Of a stretch of 12,138 nucleotides of DNA, positions 1-6,344 are shown one piece after another. The DNA comes from Pyrinomonadaceae bacterium. GTDB taxonomy: Bacteria; Acidobacteriota; Blastocatellia; Pyrinomonadales; Pyrinomonadaceae. Location of the stretch: positions 1-12,138 of the forward strand of contig JAGOWF010000056.1 of NCBI GenBank assembly GCA_018060305.1, written 5' to 3'. The translations under genes and the position numbers were made by a program. The notes beneath the pieces are model-generated. The model did not search any database. It was not told the DNA's origin and worked only from the letters and a program-made list of their open reading frames with translations. Position 1 is the first letter of the stretch; every line of letters begins with the position of its first letter.

Positions 1-520
1 GTGATGCCGTGAACGACCGCTGTGACGCCGAGCCGGTCAAATGTTCGGCGGCGGTGACGAGCAGGACGGTCGGCGTTTCTTTGATCCGCGTGCGATAGCG
101 GAACCAATAGGTCTTTGGCACCATGCGTAAGGTGCGTTCTGACAGGCCGTTCAAATTGAGCCAGATCGCCCCGAAACCTTTAGCCTGCACCAGATGATCG
201 GCCCCCATAAAGGCTTTTTCGACATCGCCGCCGCAGCGGACCCACAACAGATTCTCAAGCTCGACGCCTGCTAAAACAGCCGTTGTCGGGTCAAATCCGC
301 CGCATGCATCGACCGCCGCGCAGATCTCGCCCTCGGCGGTGAGCTTTGCCAGCAGCGAGAGCGCGATGCTGGTTTTGCCCGTGCTTGGCCCGCCCGATAT
401 CTCGGTGATGGCCCCGCGGACAACCGCCAGCCCATACGCGTCGAGCTCTATCTCATCCCAATGCCGCTGCTCCTGCTGTAATTGAGAGGCGCTTTTTACG
501 AGTGTCAGTTGGGCCGGCAT
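1..520 (-). CDS. RecA/ImuA-like P-loop ATPase, 3' end beyond window
   Basis: A partial gene of 173 visible residues starting at ATG 520 and open to the window edge. A Walker A motif GGPSTGKTS lies at residues 43-51. It is followed by VDACGGFDP (70-78) and GVELENLL (85-92), which align with the RecA core (IDAEHALDP and GVDIDNLL in RecA). The RecA catalytic glutamate (Glu96) corresponds to Cys73 here, so this is not housekeeping RecA. The N-terminus is also short and lacks the RecA leader helix. ImuA/SulA-type RecA-like proteins, which work with ImuB and DnaE2 in SOS translesion synthesis, fit the size and pattern, and an imuB-like gene would then be expected to the left. The RecA-like fold is well supported; the ImuA assignment is an inference. 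A promoter-like sequence and a palindromic operator-like site sit directly upstream, suggesting regulated expression. Confidence 0.75.
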   Translation of the reverse strand, partial: MPAQLTLVKSASQLQQEQRHWDEIELDAYGLAVVRGAITEISGGPSTGKTSIALSLLAKLTAEGEICAAVDACGGFDPTTAVLAGVELENLLWVRCGGDVEKAFMGADHLVQAKGFGAIWLNLNGLSERTLRMVPKTYWFRYRTRIKETPTVLLVTAAEHLTGSASQRSFTAS

Positions 521-526
521 ATGTTA

Positions 527-551
527 TGCAACAAATATTGCATCACTGCAA
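527..551. promoter_or_regulatory. Three-half-site palindromic operator-like sequence
   Basis: On the minus strand the order is TTGCA, 4 bases, TGCAA, 6 bases, TTGCA (551-547, 542-538, 531-527). The first two half-sites form a perfect palindrome and the last two a second inverted pair. The block lies between the putative -10 and the start codon of the RecA-like gene, where a repressor would block transcription. It does not match the classic LexA boxes of Proteobacteria or Firmicutes, so the regulator is unknown. Confidence 0.4.
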
Positions 552-561
552 CGTATTGACT

Positions 562-590
562 AGAATAGCCTGTCTGCCGGGATAAAGCAA
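562..590 (-). promoter_or_regulatory. Putative sigma70-type promoter for the RecA-like gene
   Basis: Read on the minus strand, TTGCTT (590-585) and TATTCT (567-562) are separated by exactly 17 bases. They match the -35 consensus at 3 of 6 positions and the -10 consensus at 4 of 6. Transcription would start near 555, about 35 bases before the ATG at 520 and just upstream of or within the TTGCA/TGCAA palindromes. The match is moderate and comes from reading the sequence only. Confidence 0.4.
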
Positions 591-641
591 GCATTCATCT
601 GTGAAATGAGTGGATTTTTTGCGAAAAGACGGCTAGCGGCC

Positions 642-3515
642 CTACTCGTCTGAGCCTTTGCTGCCGTCGGACACGTAGAACATCTCTTCCGCCGGCCTTA
701 GCGGTCTGCCTAACCACAACGGCCGCCGCAACCCGTTAGGGCCGGGAGCGGGACGAGTCATCGCGAGCCATTCCTTGTAGATCTCAAATGACCTGTTCGT
801 GTCAACGAACACATCGCCGTGCTCATCGCCCGGCTGTGCGAGTTCGACTGTGACCCTCTGATGCCAGCAGTGCATCCCCGAGACAGGATCAGGATGCACC
901 GGGAATGTTATGTTCTGGTGCACGCCGCCGTCGGTCCAGAAGATGCGCGACGTGTCGGGATCATCACTCTTGTATGGCCCGATCCCCTCGACGACTTTCA
1001 TTTTCCATTTGCCCGGCTGCTCTTCGGTGACGGCAACCTGATTGGTTGACCAACGGTTGGATTTCGCGTCTTGTTTTCGACGCCAGCGACCGATGTGATG
1101 GGAACAGGCAACGACCTGCGGACGCATGCCTTCGGTCACCCAAGCGCGATTGACGAAATAGCCGATGTCTGTCGAGATGCGCACCAGATCACCGGTTTTA
1201 ATACCCAGCCGTTTACCGTCGGATGTGTGCATCCAGAGCGGATTGCGATTTGATATCTCTGCGAGATATTTTGCCTGGCCGCTGCGTGTATGGATCAGGG
1301 TTGGCAGGCGGAACGTCGGCACAAGCACCATCTCGTTCTCATTGAAATTGTCGGTGTGAATATGACTCTTTACATAAGTCGGAAACGCATACTCAGGCCA
1401 GCCCCAATCGACGGTGGTCTTGGAGAATAGCTCCTGCTTCTTGGAAGGCGTGTTAAATCCGACGCGAGCTTTGCCATCGACGATCGCCGCTACGACCTTG
1501 TCGCCTTTGCGAACTTCACTACGTTCTGCATCGATCTCGGCATCGGCCAACTGCGTTTCGGGTGTGAGATCGAGATGTTTCTCATAAACCGCGGCCTCGA
1601 CCTCGAACGCTCCGTATTTGCGCATATAGTCGAGCGGCGATAAGCCTTCCTCGGCGGCCTTCTCGGGCAGGCCCTTCACGTTCTCAAAGATATATTGGTA
1701 ATACTCGTTGATCGTGATCTTCTCGCCCGGCCGATACGGCGAGATAAAGTGCTGCCGAATCCCAAGCTCGCCGTCAGGGTCGATCCGCCATGATAACTCG
1801 AACCAAAACTCGTCCTCTTCCCAAACCTCGCCCGGATTCGTTTCATATGTATAAGTCGTCTCGTATCCCTGTCTTCGAGCTGCTTCTCGGAGCACCGGCT
1901 GACGATAACTTATCCACATCCCCGAATGTGTCTCATACGAGGTCAGGTCATGCCGCTCGCTGCCGTGGCCCATCGGCAGGACGTAATCGGCGAAATATGC
2001 CGTTTCGTTCCACGTTGGCGTGAGAGCACAGTGCAGCTCGATCTTGGTCTCGTCCGAAAGCGCCTCGATCCAACTAAAACCGTCGGGATACGTCCAGACG
2101 GGATTGAATACGCGTGTGAAATACGCGGCCAGCTTCCCTCTTCCCTCTTTGAGAAAATGCGGCAGCAGGAAGCTCATCTCGTAATGAGCAAGCGGATATT
2201 CGTCGGGGAAATGAAGTCCGTTCCAGAACTTCTGTGCCGGTGGCGTCGCATAGCTCGCCGGTTTGAACTTGCCCCATGCAGAGGGCGATGTGCCGCCTTC
2301 AGTGCCGACCGCGCCGACCAGGACACTCAGGAAATGTATGCACCTTGCCACGGCCCAACCGCCGAGGTTGCCGGCGCCTGCAGATCGCCAGTTGTGGCAT
2401 GAGAAGCGCGTTCTGGCGCGCCCGATCTGGCGTGCGACTTCGACGATCGTCTCGGCCTTAACACCGCTTTCGCTTTCGGCAAATTCCGGCGTGTATTCTG
2501 AATACAAATTTGAAATCTCAGATATGAAATTCTCAAATGTCTGATCGATGTTAGGATTAAGCTCCCTCAGCGAATCCTGCCAATTTACCCAATCGCGCAA
2601 AAACTTCTCGTTAAACAACCGTTCACGAATGATCACCGACGCCATCGCAAGCAAGACCGCTGCCTCACTGCCCGGATACGTTGCCATCCAATAGTCGGCC
2701 ATCGAGGCGGTGTTGGACAATCTCGTGTCCATGACGGCGAGCTTGGCGCCGTTCATCATGCCCTCGATGATGCGCTGGGCGTGCGGGTTGAAGTAGTGAC
2801 CCGACTCGAGGTGAGCCGAGATCAGCAGTATGAATTGAGCGTTCGCGTGGTCGGGCGAAGGCCGATCGTAGCCCTGCCATATCGCATACCCAAACCGGGC
2901 GCCTGCCGAGCAGATGTTGGTGTGTGAATTATGTCCGTCGACGCCCCACGACTGCAGAATGCGGTCCATAAAGCCCTCGTGCCCCGGCCGTCCGACGTGA
3001 TAGACGACCTCGTTGCGGCGGTCTTCCTGCAAAGCCGTGCGGATCTTTGCCGCAATGTCGTCGAGTGCCTCGTCCCACGAGACCTGTTCCCAATCGCCGT
3101 CGCCGCGCTCCCCTTTTCGCCGCATCGGATAAAGAATGCGGTCCTGGTCGTTGATCTGATTGATCGTCGCCGGCCCTTTTGCACAATTCCGCCCGCGGCT
3201 GCCCGGATGATACGGATTGCCCTCAAACTTGCGCACCCGCATCGTCGCCTTGTCGACATAGCTCAACAGCCCGCAGCCCGCCTCGCAATTAAAGCAGGTC
3301 GTCGGCACGATCATGTAATTCCGCTTCTCACGCCGCTGCCCGCTCGTCGCCTCATACTCGACCCAATTGTCCCATTTCTCAGGCGGCGGATAGTCGGTCA
3401 GATTCCCCGGCTCCATGATCGGCGGCAGCTCATCCCCATCCGCACCGTGAAGGTTCGGTATCAGGTGAAGCGTCTCAGCGAGGCGTTCGATGAATGATGG
3501 TGTGTGTTGGGCCAT
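642..3515 (-). CDS. Molybdopterin oxidoreductase catalytic subunit (DMSO reductase/CISM superfamily)
   Basis: 957 residues. An N-terminal [4Fe-4S] site of the CxxCxxxC type is formed by Cys74, Cys77 and Cys81, with the fourth ligand Cys111. Cys202, in the stretch HTNICSAGARFGY, is the likely molybdenum ligand, as in formate dehydrogenase, Nap and PsrA/PhsA branches; the substrate cannot be read from this. The C-terminal dinucleotide-binding domain begins near residue 740 (TRSGQAKYL) and includes SHHIGRW near 803. There is no twin-arginine signal: Arg61-Arg62 precede no hydrophobic segment, so a cytoplasm-facing enzyme is likely. Its natural partner is the Fe-S/NrfD protein ending at 8500. No Shine-Dalgarno is visible; the ATG lies 4 bases after the toxin stop, so translation may be coupled to it. 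The start is confirmed by alignment with the duplicated 5' end at 4242. The superfamily call is firm. Confidence 0.93.
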   Translation of the reverse strand: MAQHTPSFIERLAETLHLIPNLHGADGDELPPIMEPGNLTDYPPPEKWDNWVEYEATSGQRREKRNYMIVPTTCFNCEAGCGLLSYVDKATMRVRKFEGNPYHPGSRGRNCAKGPATINQINDQDRILYPMRRKGERGDGDWEQVSWDEALDDIAAKIRTALQEDRRNEVVYHVGRPGHEGFMDRILQSWGVDGHNSHTNICSAGARFGYAIWQGYDRPSPDHANAQFILLISAHLESGHYFNPHAQRIIEGMMNGAKLAVMDTRLSNTASMADYWMATYPGSEAAVLLAMASVIIRERLFNEKFLRDWVNWQDSLRELNPNIDQTFENFISEISNLYSEYTPEFAESESGVKAETIVEVARQIGRARTRFSCHNWRSAGAGNLGGWAVARCIHFLSVLVGAVGTEGGTSPSAWGKFKPASYATPPAQKFWNGLHFPDEYPLAHYEMSFLLPHFLKEGRGKLAAYFTRVFNPVWTYPDGFSWIEALSDETKIELHCALTPTWNETAYFADYVLPMGHGSERHDLTSYETHSGMWISYRQPVLREAARRQGYETTYTYETNPGEVWEEDEFWFELSWRIDPDGELGIRQHFISPYRPGEKITINEYYQYIFENVKGLPEKAAEEGLSPLDYMRKYGAFEVEAAVYEKHLDLTPETQLADAEIDAERSEVRKGDKVVAAIVDGKARVGFNTPSKKQELFSKTTVDWGWPEYAFPTYVKSHIHTDNFNENEMVLVPTFRLPTLIHTRSGQAKYLAEISNRNPLWMHTSDGKRLGIKTGDLVRISTDIGYFVNRAWVTEGMRPQVVACSHHIGRWRRKQDAKSNRWSTNQVAVTEEQPGKWKMKVVEGIGPYKSDDPDTSRIFWTDGGVHQNITFPVHPDPVSGMHCWHQRVTVELAQPGDEHGDVFVDTNRSFEIYKEWLAMTRPAPGPNGLRRPLWLGRPLRPAEEMFYVSDGSKGSDE
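3369..3515 (-). repeat. Direct repeat, copy A (intact gene 5' end)
   Basis: The first 49 codons of the intact oxidoreductase form a direct repeat with 4096-4242 (133 of 147 bases identical by hand alignment). The toxin-antitoxin genes occupy the space between the copies. Confidence 0.9.
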
Positions 3516-3519
3516 CTAA

Positions 3520-3843
3520 TTAGACGTATTTGACGTACTCGATCGTTCCCGGCTTGATCGTTTTGAGTTCTTGATTTATTGCCGGGACGAGAGGTAGAAG
3601 ATCGTCTATGTCGTTTGTTGATGCGACGAGCACTATAAAAGCGAGGTTGAAACGTCCGATCGGCTGCTGGTGTTCCATGTTCTGATCGTTCGTCAACAGA
3701 ACATCAAAATTTGTCTCCGCCAACCGAAGCAACTCACCGTTCTCCTTTCCGGCCCAACCCGCCTCTGGCACAGTTTGAACCAGATCGGCTTCGATGACGA
3801 GCTTCAGCTTCTTCGGCAGACACTCGTCGAGCAGTACCCTCAT
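3520..3843 (-). CDS. DUF5615 PIN-like toxin
   Basis: 107 residues. The N-terminus MRVLLDECLP, with acidic Asp6 and Glu7, is the signature opening of the DUF5615 (Mut7-C/PIN-like) family. KENGELLRLA (33-42) and FDVLLTND (46-53) follow, with Asp53 as a probable third metal ligand. Family members are predicted RNases acting as toxins of type II modules paired with DUF433 antitoxins. The start overlaps the antitoxin stop by one base (TAATG), the usual translational coupling for such pairs. The gene ends 4 bases before the oxidoreductase ATG, which is unusual: the toxin is directly upstream of a metabolic gene on the same strand. The family call is strong; RNase activity is inferred from the family. 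Confidence 0.88.
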   Translation of the reverse strand: MRVLLDECLPKKLKLVIEADLVQTVPEAGWAGKENGELLRLAETNFDVLLTNDQNMEHQQPIGRFNLAFIVLVASTNDIDDLLPLVPAINQELKTIKPGTIEYVKYV

Positions 3844-4064
3844 TAGTCGATAGCCCCGAACGAATGACTCAGCTCGTGCAGGAGCTCCGTGGCCTGCTCG
3901 CGAGTGACCGTCGGAAAGTCGTCAAGAAATTCTTCGAGCGTATGCCCGCCCGCCAGATAATCCAACAGGCTCTGTACGGGTACGCGCGTCCCCTCGAAGA
4001 CCGCCGCTCCGCTCATGACCCGCGGCGATCGCGAAACTACCGTTGTTTCTAATGTCGCGTTCAT
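3843..4064 (-). CDS. DUF433 antitoxin
   Basis: 73 residues from ATG 4064; a TTG at 4070 would add two residues in the same frame. The stretch VFEGTRVPVQSLLDYLAGG followed by TLEEFLDDFPTVTREQA is diagnostic of DUF433, a VapB-like helix-turn-helix/neutralising protein usually paired with a PIN-like toxin. The gene overlaps the downstream DUF5615 toxin by one base. The remnant oxidoreductase 5' end stops at 4075, only 10 bases before the ATG, so ribosomes finishing that remnant could feed the antitoxin. No strong Shine-Dalgarno is visible upstream (a GGGG lies about 14 bases before the ATG). Such antitoxins usually autorepress their operon; no operator is obvious. Confidence 0.88.
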   Translation of the reverse strand: MNATLETTVVSRSPRVMSGAAVFEGTRVPVQSLLDYLAGGHTLEEFLDDFPTVTREQATELLHELSHSFGAID

Positions 4065-4074
4065 ATCCAATATA

Positions 4075-4242
4075 TTACCCCAACTTAAAAGTTTCGTCCC
4101 ACCTCTCCGGCGGCGGATAATCGATCAGATTCCCCGGCTCCTGTATCGGCGGCAGCTCATCCCCATCCGCACCGTGAAGGTTCGGTATCAGGTGAAGCGT
4201 CTCCGCCAGCCGTTCGATGAATGATGGTGTGTGTTTTGGCAT
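4075..4242 (-). pseudogene. Truncated second copy of the oxidoreductase 5' end
   Basis: An ATG at 4242 opens 55 codons ending in TAA at 4075. Residues 1-49 match the N-terminus of the intact molybdopterin subunit at 44 of 49 positions; the substitutions are at residues 2, 3, 34, 40 and 47. The matching stretch ends at the Trp-Asp pair, followed by six unrelated residues and the stop. At DNA level the 147 aligned bases differ at 14 positions, about 90% identity, with 59 consecutive identical bases in the middle. The copy is therefore a non-recent duplication or comes from a diverged relative. It has no visible ribosome-binding site. Together with the intact 5' end at 3369-3515 it brackets the toxin-antitoxin pair. 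Confidence 0.9.
4096..4242 (-). repeat. Direct repeat, copy B (remnant 5' end)
   Basis: This is the partner of the repeat at 3369-3515, in the same orientation and about 730 bases away. Similarity stops abruptly at 4096, where sequence belonging to the antitoxin leader begins, which marks an insertion or duplication junction. Confidence 0.9.
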
Positions 4243-4334
4243 CGGTTAGCGATCTCGAACCAATTTTGCTGTAGAAGTCGGAGAATGCTAGTATCTCTCT
4301 GATCAAGATACAATATTACACTGGAGGTTTAGCA

Positions 4335-4694
4335 ATGGAGTTAATCGATTCAAACCATTTCGCGATTCCACTACAGAATTCGAAAGGTGAAAAGACAACA
4401 AGTGCGATTGATGTCAAGGGATTCTCACAAATCTGTGTCGCGGCCAAGGTAGATCAAACTTGTGACATCACACTTGAGGTCAAAGCCCACTTCGATCCGC
4501 AACTGAGCGAACGTGGTATTGTGATTGAACATCCACCAGTAATCGGGCGGGCAGTTGATGGAACCGGTCAAGCGGTCGTTATTTGCCCATCGCTCGCTAA
4601 CCCAATACTTATCCGGGTGGAGGTCTCGTCGGTGCCCTCTTCGGGCTCCGCCGGTGTTGATTGGGCTGTTTGGGGCAATAAGAGACAGGTCTAG
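4335..4694 (+). CDS. Hypothetical protein, predicted beta-rich
   Basis: 119 residues; I do not recognise a family. The ATG is preceded by a strong GGAGG at 4322-4326 with good spacing, and a TACAAT at 4309-4314 could be a -10 element, though no convincing -35 accompanies it. The sequence alternates short hydrophobic stretches with polar turns (for example residues 27-45, ICVAAKVDQTCDITLEVKA) and has Gly/Ser-rich loops near the C-terminus, suggesting a small beta-sandwich. There is no signal peptide or membrane segment, so it is probably cytoplasmic. It is the only plus-strand gene of the low-GC cassette. It points toward the kinase/nucleotide-kinase operon and away from the toxin-antitoxin module. 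The overlapping minus-strand frame lacks comparable support. Confidence 0.65.
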   Translation: MELIDSNHFAIPLQNSKGEKTTSAIDVKGFSQICVAAKVDQTCDITLEVKAHFDPQLSERGIVIEHPPVIGRAVDGTGQAVVICPSLANPILIRVEVSSVPSSGSAGVDWAVWGNKRQV

Positions 4695-4741
4695 TCCGCA
4701 TCCTCCTAGGCTGTGTGCTGCCCGAATTGTCTTTCGGTTTC

Positions 4742-4810
4742 CGCCAACGGTTTCTCGACCGCCGCCAAAGACTTTTCGAGCTTCGCCAAAGGCTTCTCGA
4801 CCGTCGCCGC
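4742..4810. repeat. 21-bp degenerate tandem repeats
   Basis: CGCCAA begins at 4742, 4763 and 4784, and CGCCGC at 4805, exactly 21 bases apart. Each full unit has the shape CGCCAA, 4-5 variable bases, TTYTCGASC. A 13-base part of one unit, GACTTTTCGAGCT (4770-4782), recurs at 4896-4908. The region lies between converging genes. None of the frames crossing it forms a supported gene, although the 7-codon period gives repetitive peptides in all frames. Confidence 0.7.
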
Positions 4811-4859
4811 TCGAATAACTACCTACGACAGCCCAATATTGCGTCTCGCCCAATAAACA

Positions 4860-4884
4860 TCGCGGTCCGACGAGCGAACCGCGA
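4860..4884. terminator. Hairpin between convergent genes, possible terminator
   Basis: A perfect 7-bp stem, TCGCGGT (4860-4866) with ACCGCGA (4878-4884), encloses an 11-base loop. It sits downstream of both the 119-aa gene (plus) and the 239-aa gene (minus), the right place for a terminator. Neither strand has a clear T-run after the stem, so an intrinsic terminator is not proven. Confidence 0.3.
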
Positions 4885-4927
4885 CCTTTGACAGAGACTT
4901 TTCGAGCTACGACGAACGCCCAACGAG

Positions 4928-5647
4928 CTAGCGCCTCTTGAATTCGAGGCCGGACACTTGCTCATATTGCGGTGACGACGCTCCGTAGAGCGATTTCACG
5001 TACTTTTTGACCAAGCCCGCACGGTCGCAGAGGTTATCTGCGCTGTCGTAAAGCACGTCGTTGCGGTCAATTCGCGAATTACTCAGCGGCACGGCACTGT
5101 CGGTAACGTCCGTGTTGGCGGTTTCCATTGCGGTGAGCCTTGTTTGCAGCGTCGCGACCTGCAACGGCGTCTCGTTCGGGTGATACAGCGGTTCGGCCTG
5201 TGCTATTTGGATCATCTGGCTGAACGCCTCGGCAACCTGCACATAGCTCTGGTGCGAGACACTGTTGCCTTTGCTCTCGTCCTCCGGCGTTGAAGGATCG
5301 TCGGGCGGCAACGCCTTTGCCCTAGCGCCGTGCACCTGACGCTGAAATGTCTTCATATTGTCAACCTTGTTCTCCGCAGCGCCGCACGCGTCAAACGCCG
5401 CCAAAACCTGCGTCGTCAACGGCCTGATGCCCTCGTAAACATTCTCGCGGTCGGCAACCTTGTTCTTCCACGGTGCCAGCTTCGCCTGAACATCATCCAA
5501 CGCCGCCTGAGCCTGCGCCAACAATGTCTGCAACGCCGGAATCTCGATCAGCGTATTCGTCGGCTTATAGTCACCGCCATAACCCTCGCAAAACGCGATC
5601 AACGTATCAAAATTAGCCACGTTCCTGGCATGTCCTGTCTCTGCCAT
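4928..5647 (-). CDS. Uncharacterised helical protein with an internal duplication
   Basis: 239 residues with a strong AGGAGG six bases before the ATG. I recall similar uncharacterised proteins, sharing an HARNxANF opening and a C-terminal SSPQYxQVSGLxF motif, in Bacteroidetes and other phyla, but no function is known to me. The protein is largely alpha-helical. It contains two halves offset by exactly 128 residues without gaps: Tyr27/Tyr155, Pro29/Pro157, LQT 39-41/167-169, Pro59/Pro187, Asn62/Asn190, Asp66-Arg67/Asp194-Arg195 and Val70/Val198. There is no signal peptide or membrane segment. It is the last gene of a four-gene operon, 16 bases after the dTMP-kinase-like gene. Its codons are more GC-rich than those of its operon neighbours, so it may have a separate history. 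Confidence 0.8.
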   Translation of the reverse strand: MAETGHARNVANFDTLIAFCEGYGGDYKPTNTLIEIPALQTLLAQAQAALDDVQAKLAPWKNKVADRENVYEGIRPLTTQVLAAFDACGAAENKVDNMKTFQRQVHGARAKALPPDDPSTPEDESKGNSVSHQSYVQVAEAFSQMIQIAQAEPLYHPNETPLQVATLQTRLTAMETANTDVTDSAVPLSNSRIDRNDVLYDSADNLCDRAGLVKKYVKSLYGASSPQYEQVSGLEFKRR

Positions 5648-5663
5648 AACTCGCCTCCTGTCC

Positions 5664-6311
5664 TTATGCGTTTACTTGCGCAGACTGAGTTTCCTCCGCA
5701 AGCAACGCGTCAATCGATGGTAAAAGAGATTTATAAACTGATTCTACGCCCTCGGTTCCGTCTACGACAACCAGCCGGCCAGTAAATCGATCAAGGTTCT
5801 TTATACTCGTAAAATTCGTAGCGACGTTCTCCAATTTCTCAGTAGTATGGAAAAGCTCAATATGAGATGAACGACTGTTTATGCGATCCGCGCAAACGGA
5901 TACTGGAGTATCAACAAAGAAAGTCAGGTCCGGCGTAATCACAAAATTATTGATTTCCTCAAGCCACCGGCGATCATCGACTTCAATGCCTTGGTATGCA
6001 AATGATGAGAGGACATATCTATCTGAAATTATCCATCGGCCCGCATCTAACGAGGTAAGAATCCCGTTGTACGCATTAAAAAGATGATCAGCCCGATCGG
6101 CAGCAAACGCGAGCGCAAGGGCTCGGCTATCGAGGTTCACTCTTCCCTCTATCGCCAGTCGAATAACAGTGCCGATTGGTCCATTGGTTGGCTCTTTGGA
6201 GATCTCTACATTAACTCCCCGTAAAATCAGATATTCGCGCAAACGGTATACTTGTGTAGACGTTCCAGCACCATCTAGACCTTCAAATACAATAAACTTT
6301 CCTTTCTTCAA
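5664..6311 (-). CDS. tmk: dTMP-kinase-like protein with altered P-loop
   Basis: 215 residues, normal length for thymidylate kinase, which phosphorylates dTMP to dTDP. Visible motifs are the P-loop GLDGAGTSTQ (11-20), the acceptor-site segment KEPTNGPIG (39-47), FAADRADHLF (69-78), the DR motif in SDRYVLSSFAYQG (96-108) and an Arg/Glu-containing lid near 143-152. The Walker A lysine is replaced by Thr17, read from codon ACG, which may lower or alter activity, although related kinases with this variation may exist. The start is TTG at 6311, supported by GGAGAG five bases upstream; no ATG lies nearby. The gene follows the protein kinase by 33 bases and precedes the 239-aa gene by 16. In this context it is more likely an accessory nucleotide kinase than the housekeeping copy. 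The homology is firm; the activity is not. Confidence 0.88.
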   Translation of the reverse strand: MKKGKFIVFEGLDGAGTSTQVYRLREYLILRGVNVEISKEPTNGPIGTVIRLAIEGRVNLDSRALALAFAADRADHLFNAYNGILTSLDAGRWIISDRYVLSSFAYQGIEVDDRRWLEEINNFVITPDLTFFVDTPVSVCADRINSRSSHIELFHTTEKLENVATNFTSIKNLDRFTGRLVVVDGTEGVESVYKSLLPSIDALLAEETQSAQVNA

Positions 6312-6344
6312 AATTGCTCTCCGCAGAATTCTATTTAGTCGTCG

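Noticed and set aside
1..520. Housekeeping recA
   Set aside because: The RecA catalytic glutamate position holds Cys73, and the sequence diverges from RecA after the Walker region.
1926..2402. 158-residue plus-strand open frame inside the oxidoreductase gene
   Set aside because: It is antisense to a fully conserved coding region, with basic low-complexity composition and no ribosome-binding site.
2931..3497. 188-residue plus-strand open frame inside the oxidoreductase gene
   Set aside because: Antisense shadow of the conserved [4Fe-4S] and N-terminal region. A similar antisense frame in the repeat at 4096-4242 follows simply from the duplication.
4742..4810. CRISPR array
   Set aside because: The 21-base units are contiguous and degenerate, without unique spacers or nearby cas genes.
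4425..4853. 142-residue minus-strand open frame
   Set aside because: It overlaps the better-initiated plus-strand gene, and its Gly/Arg repeats simply translate the 21-bp repeat.
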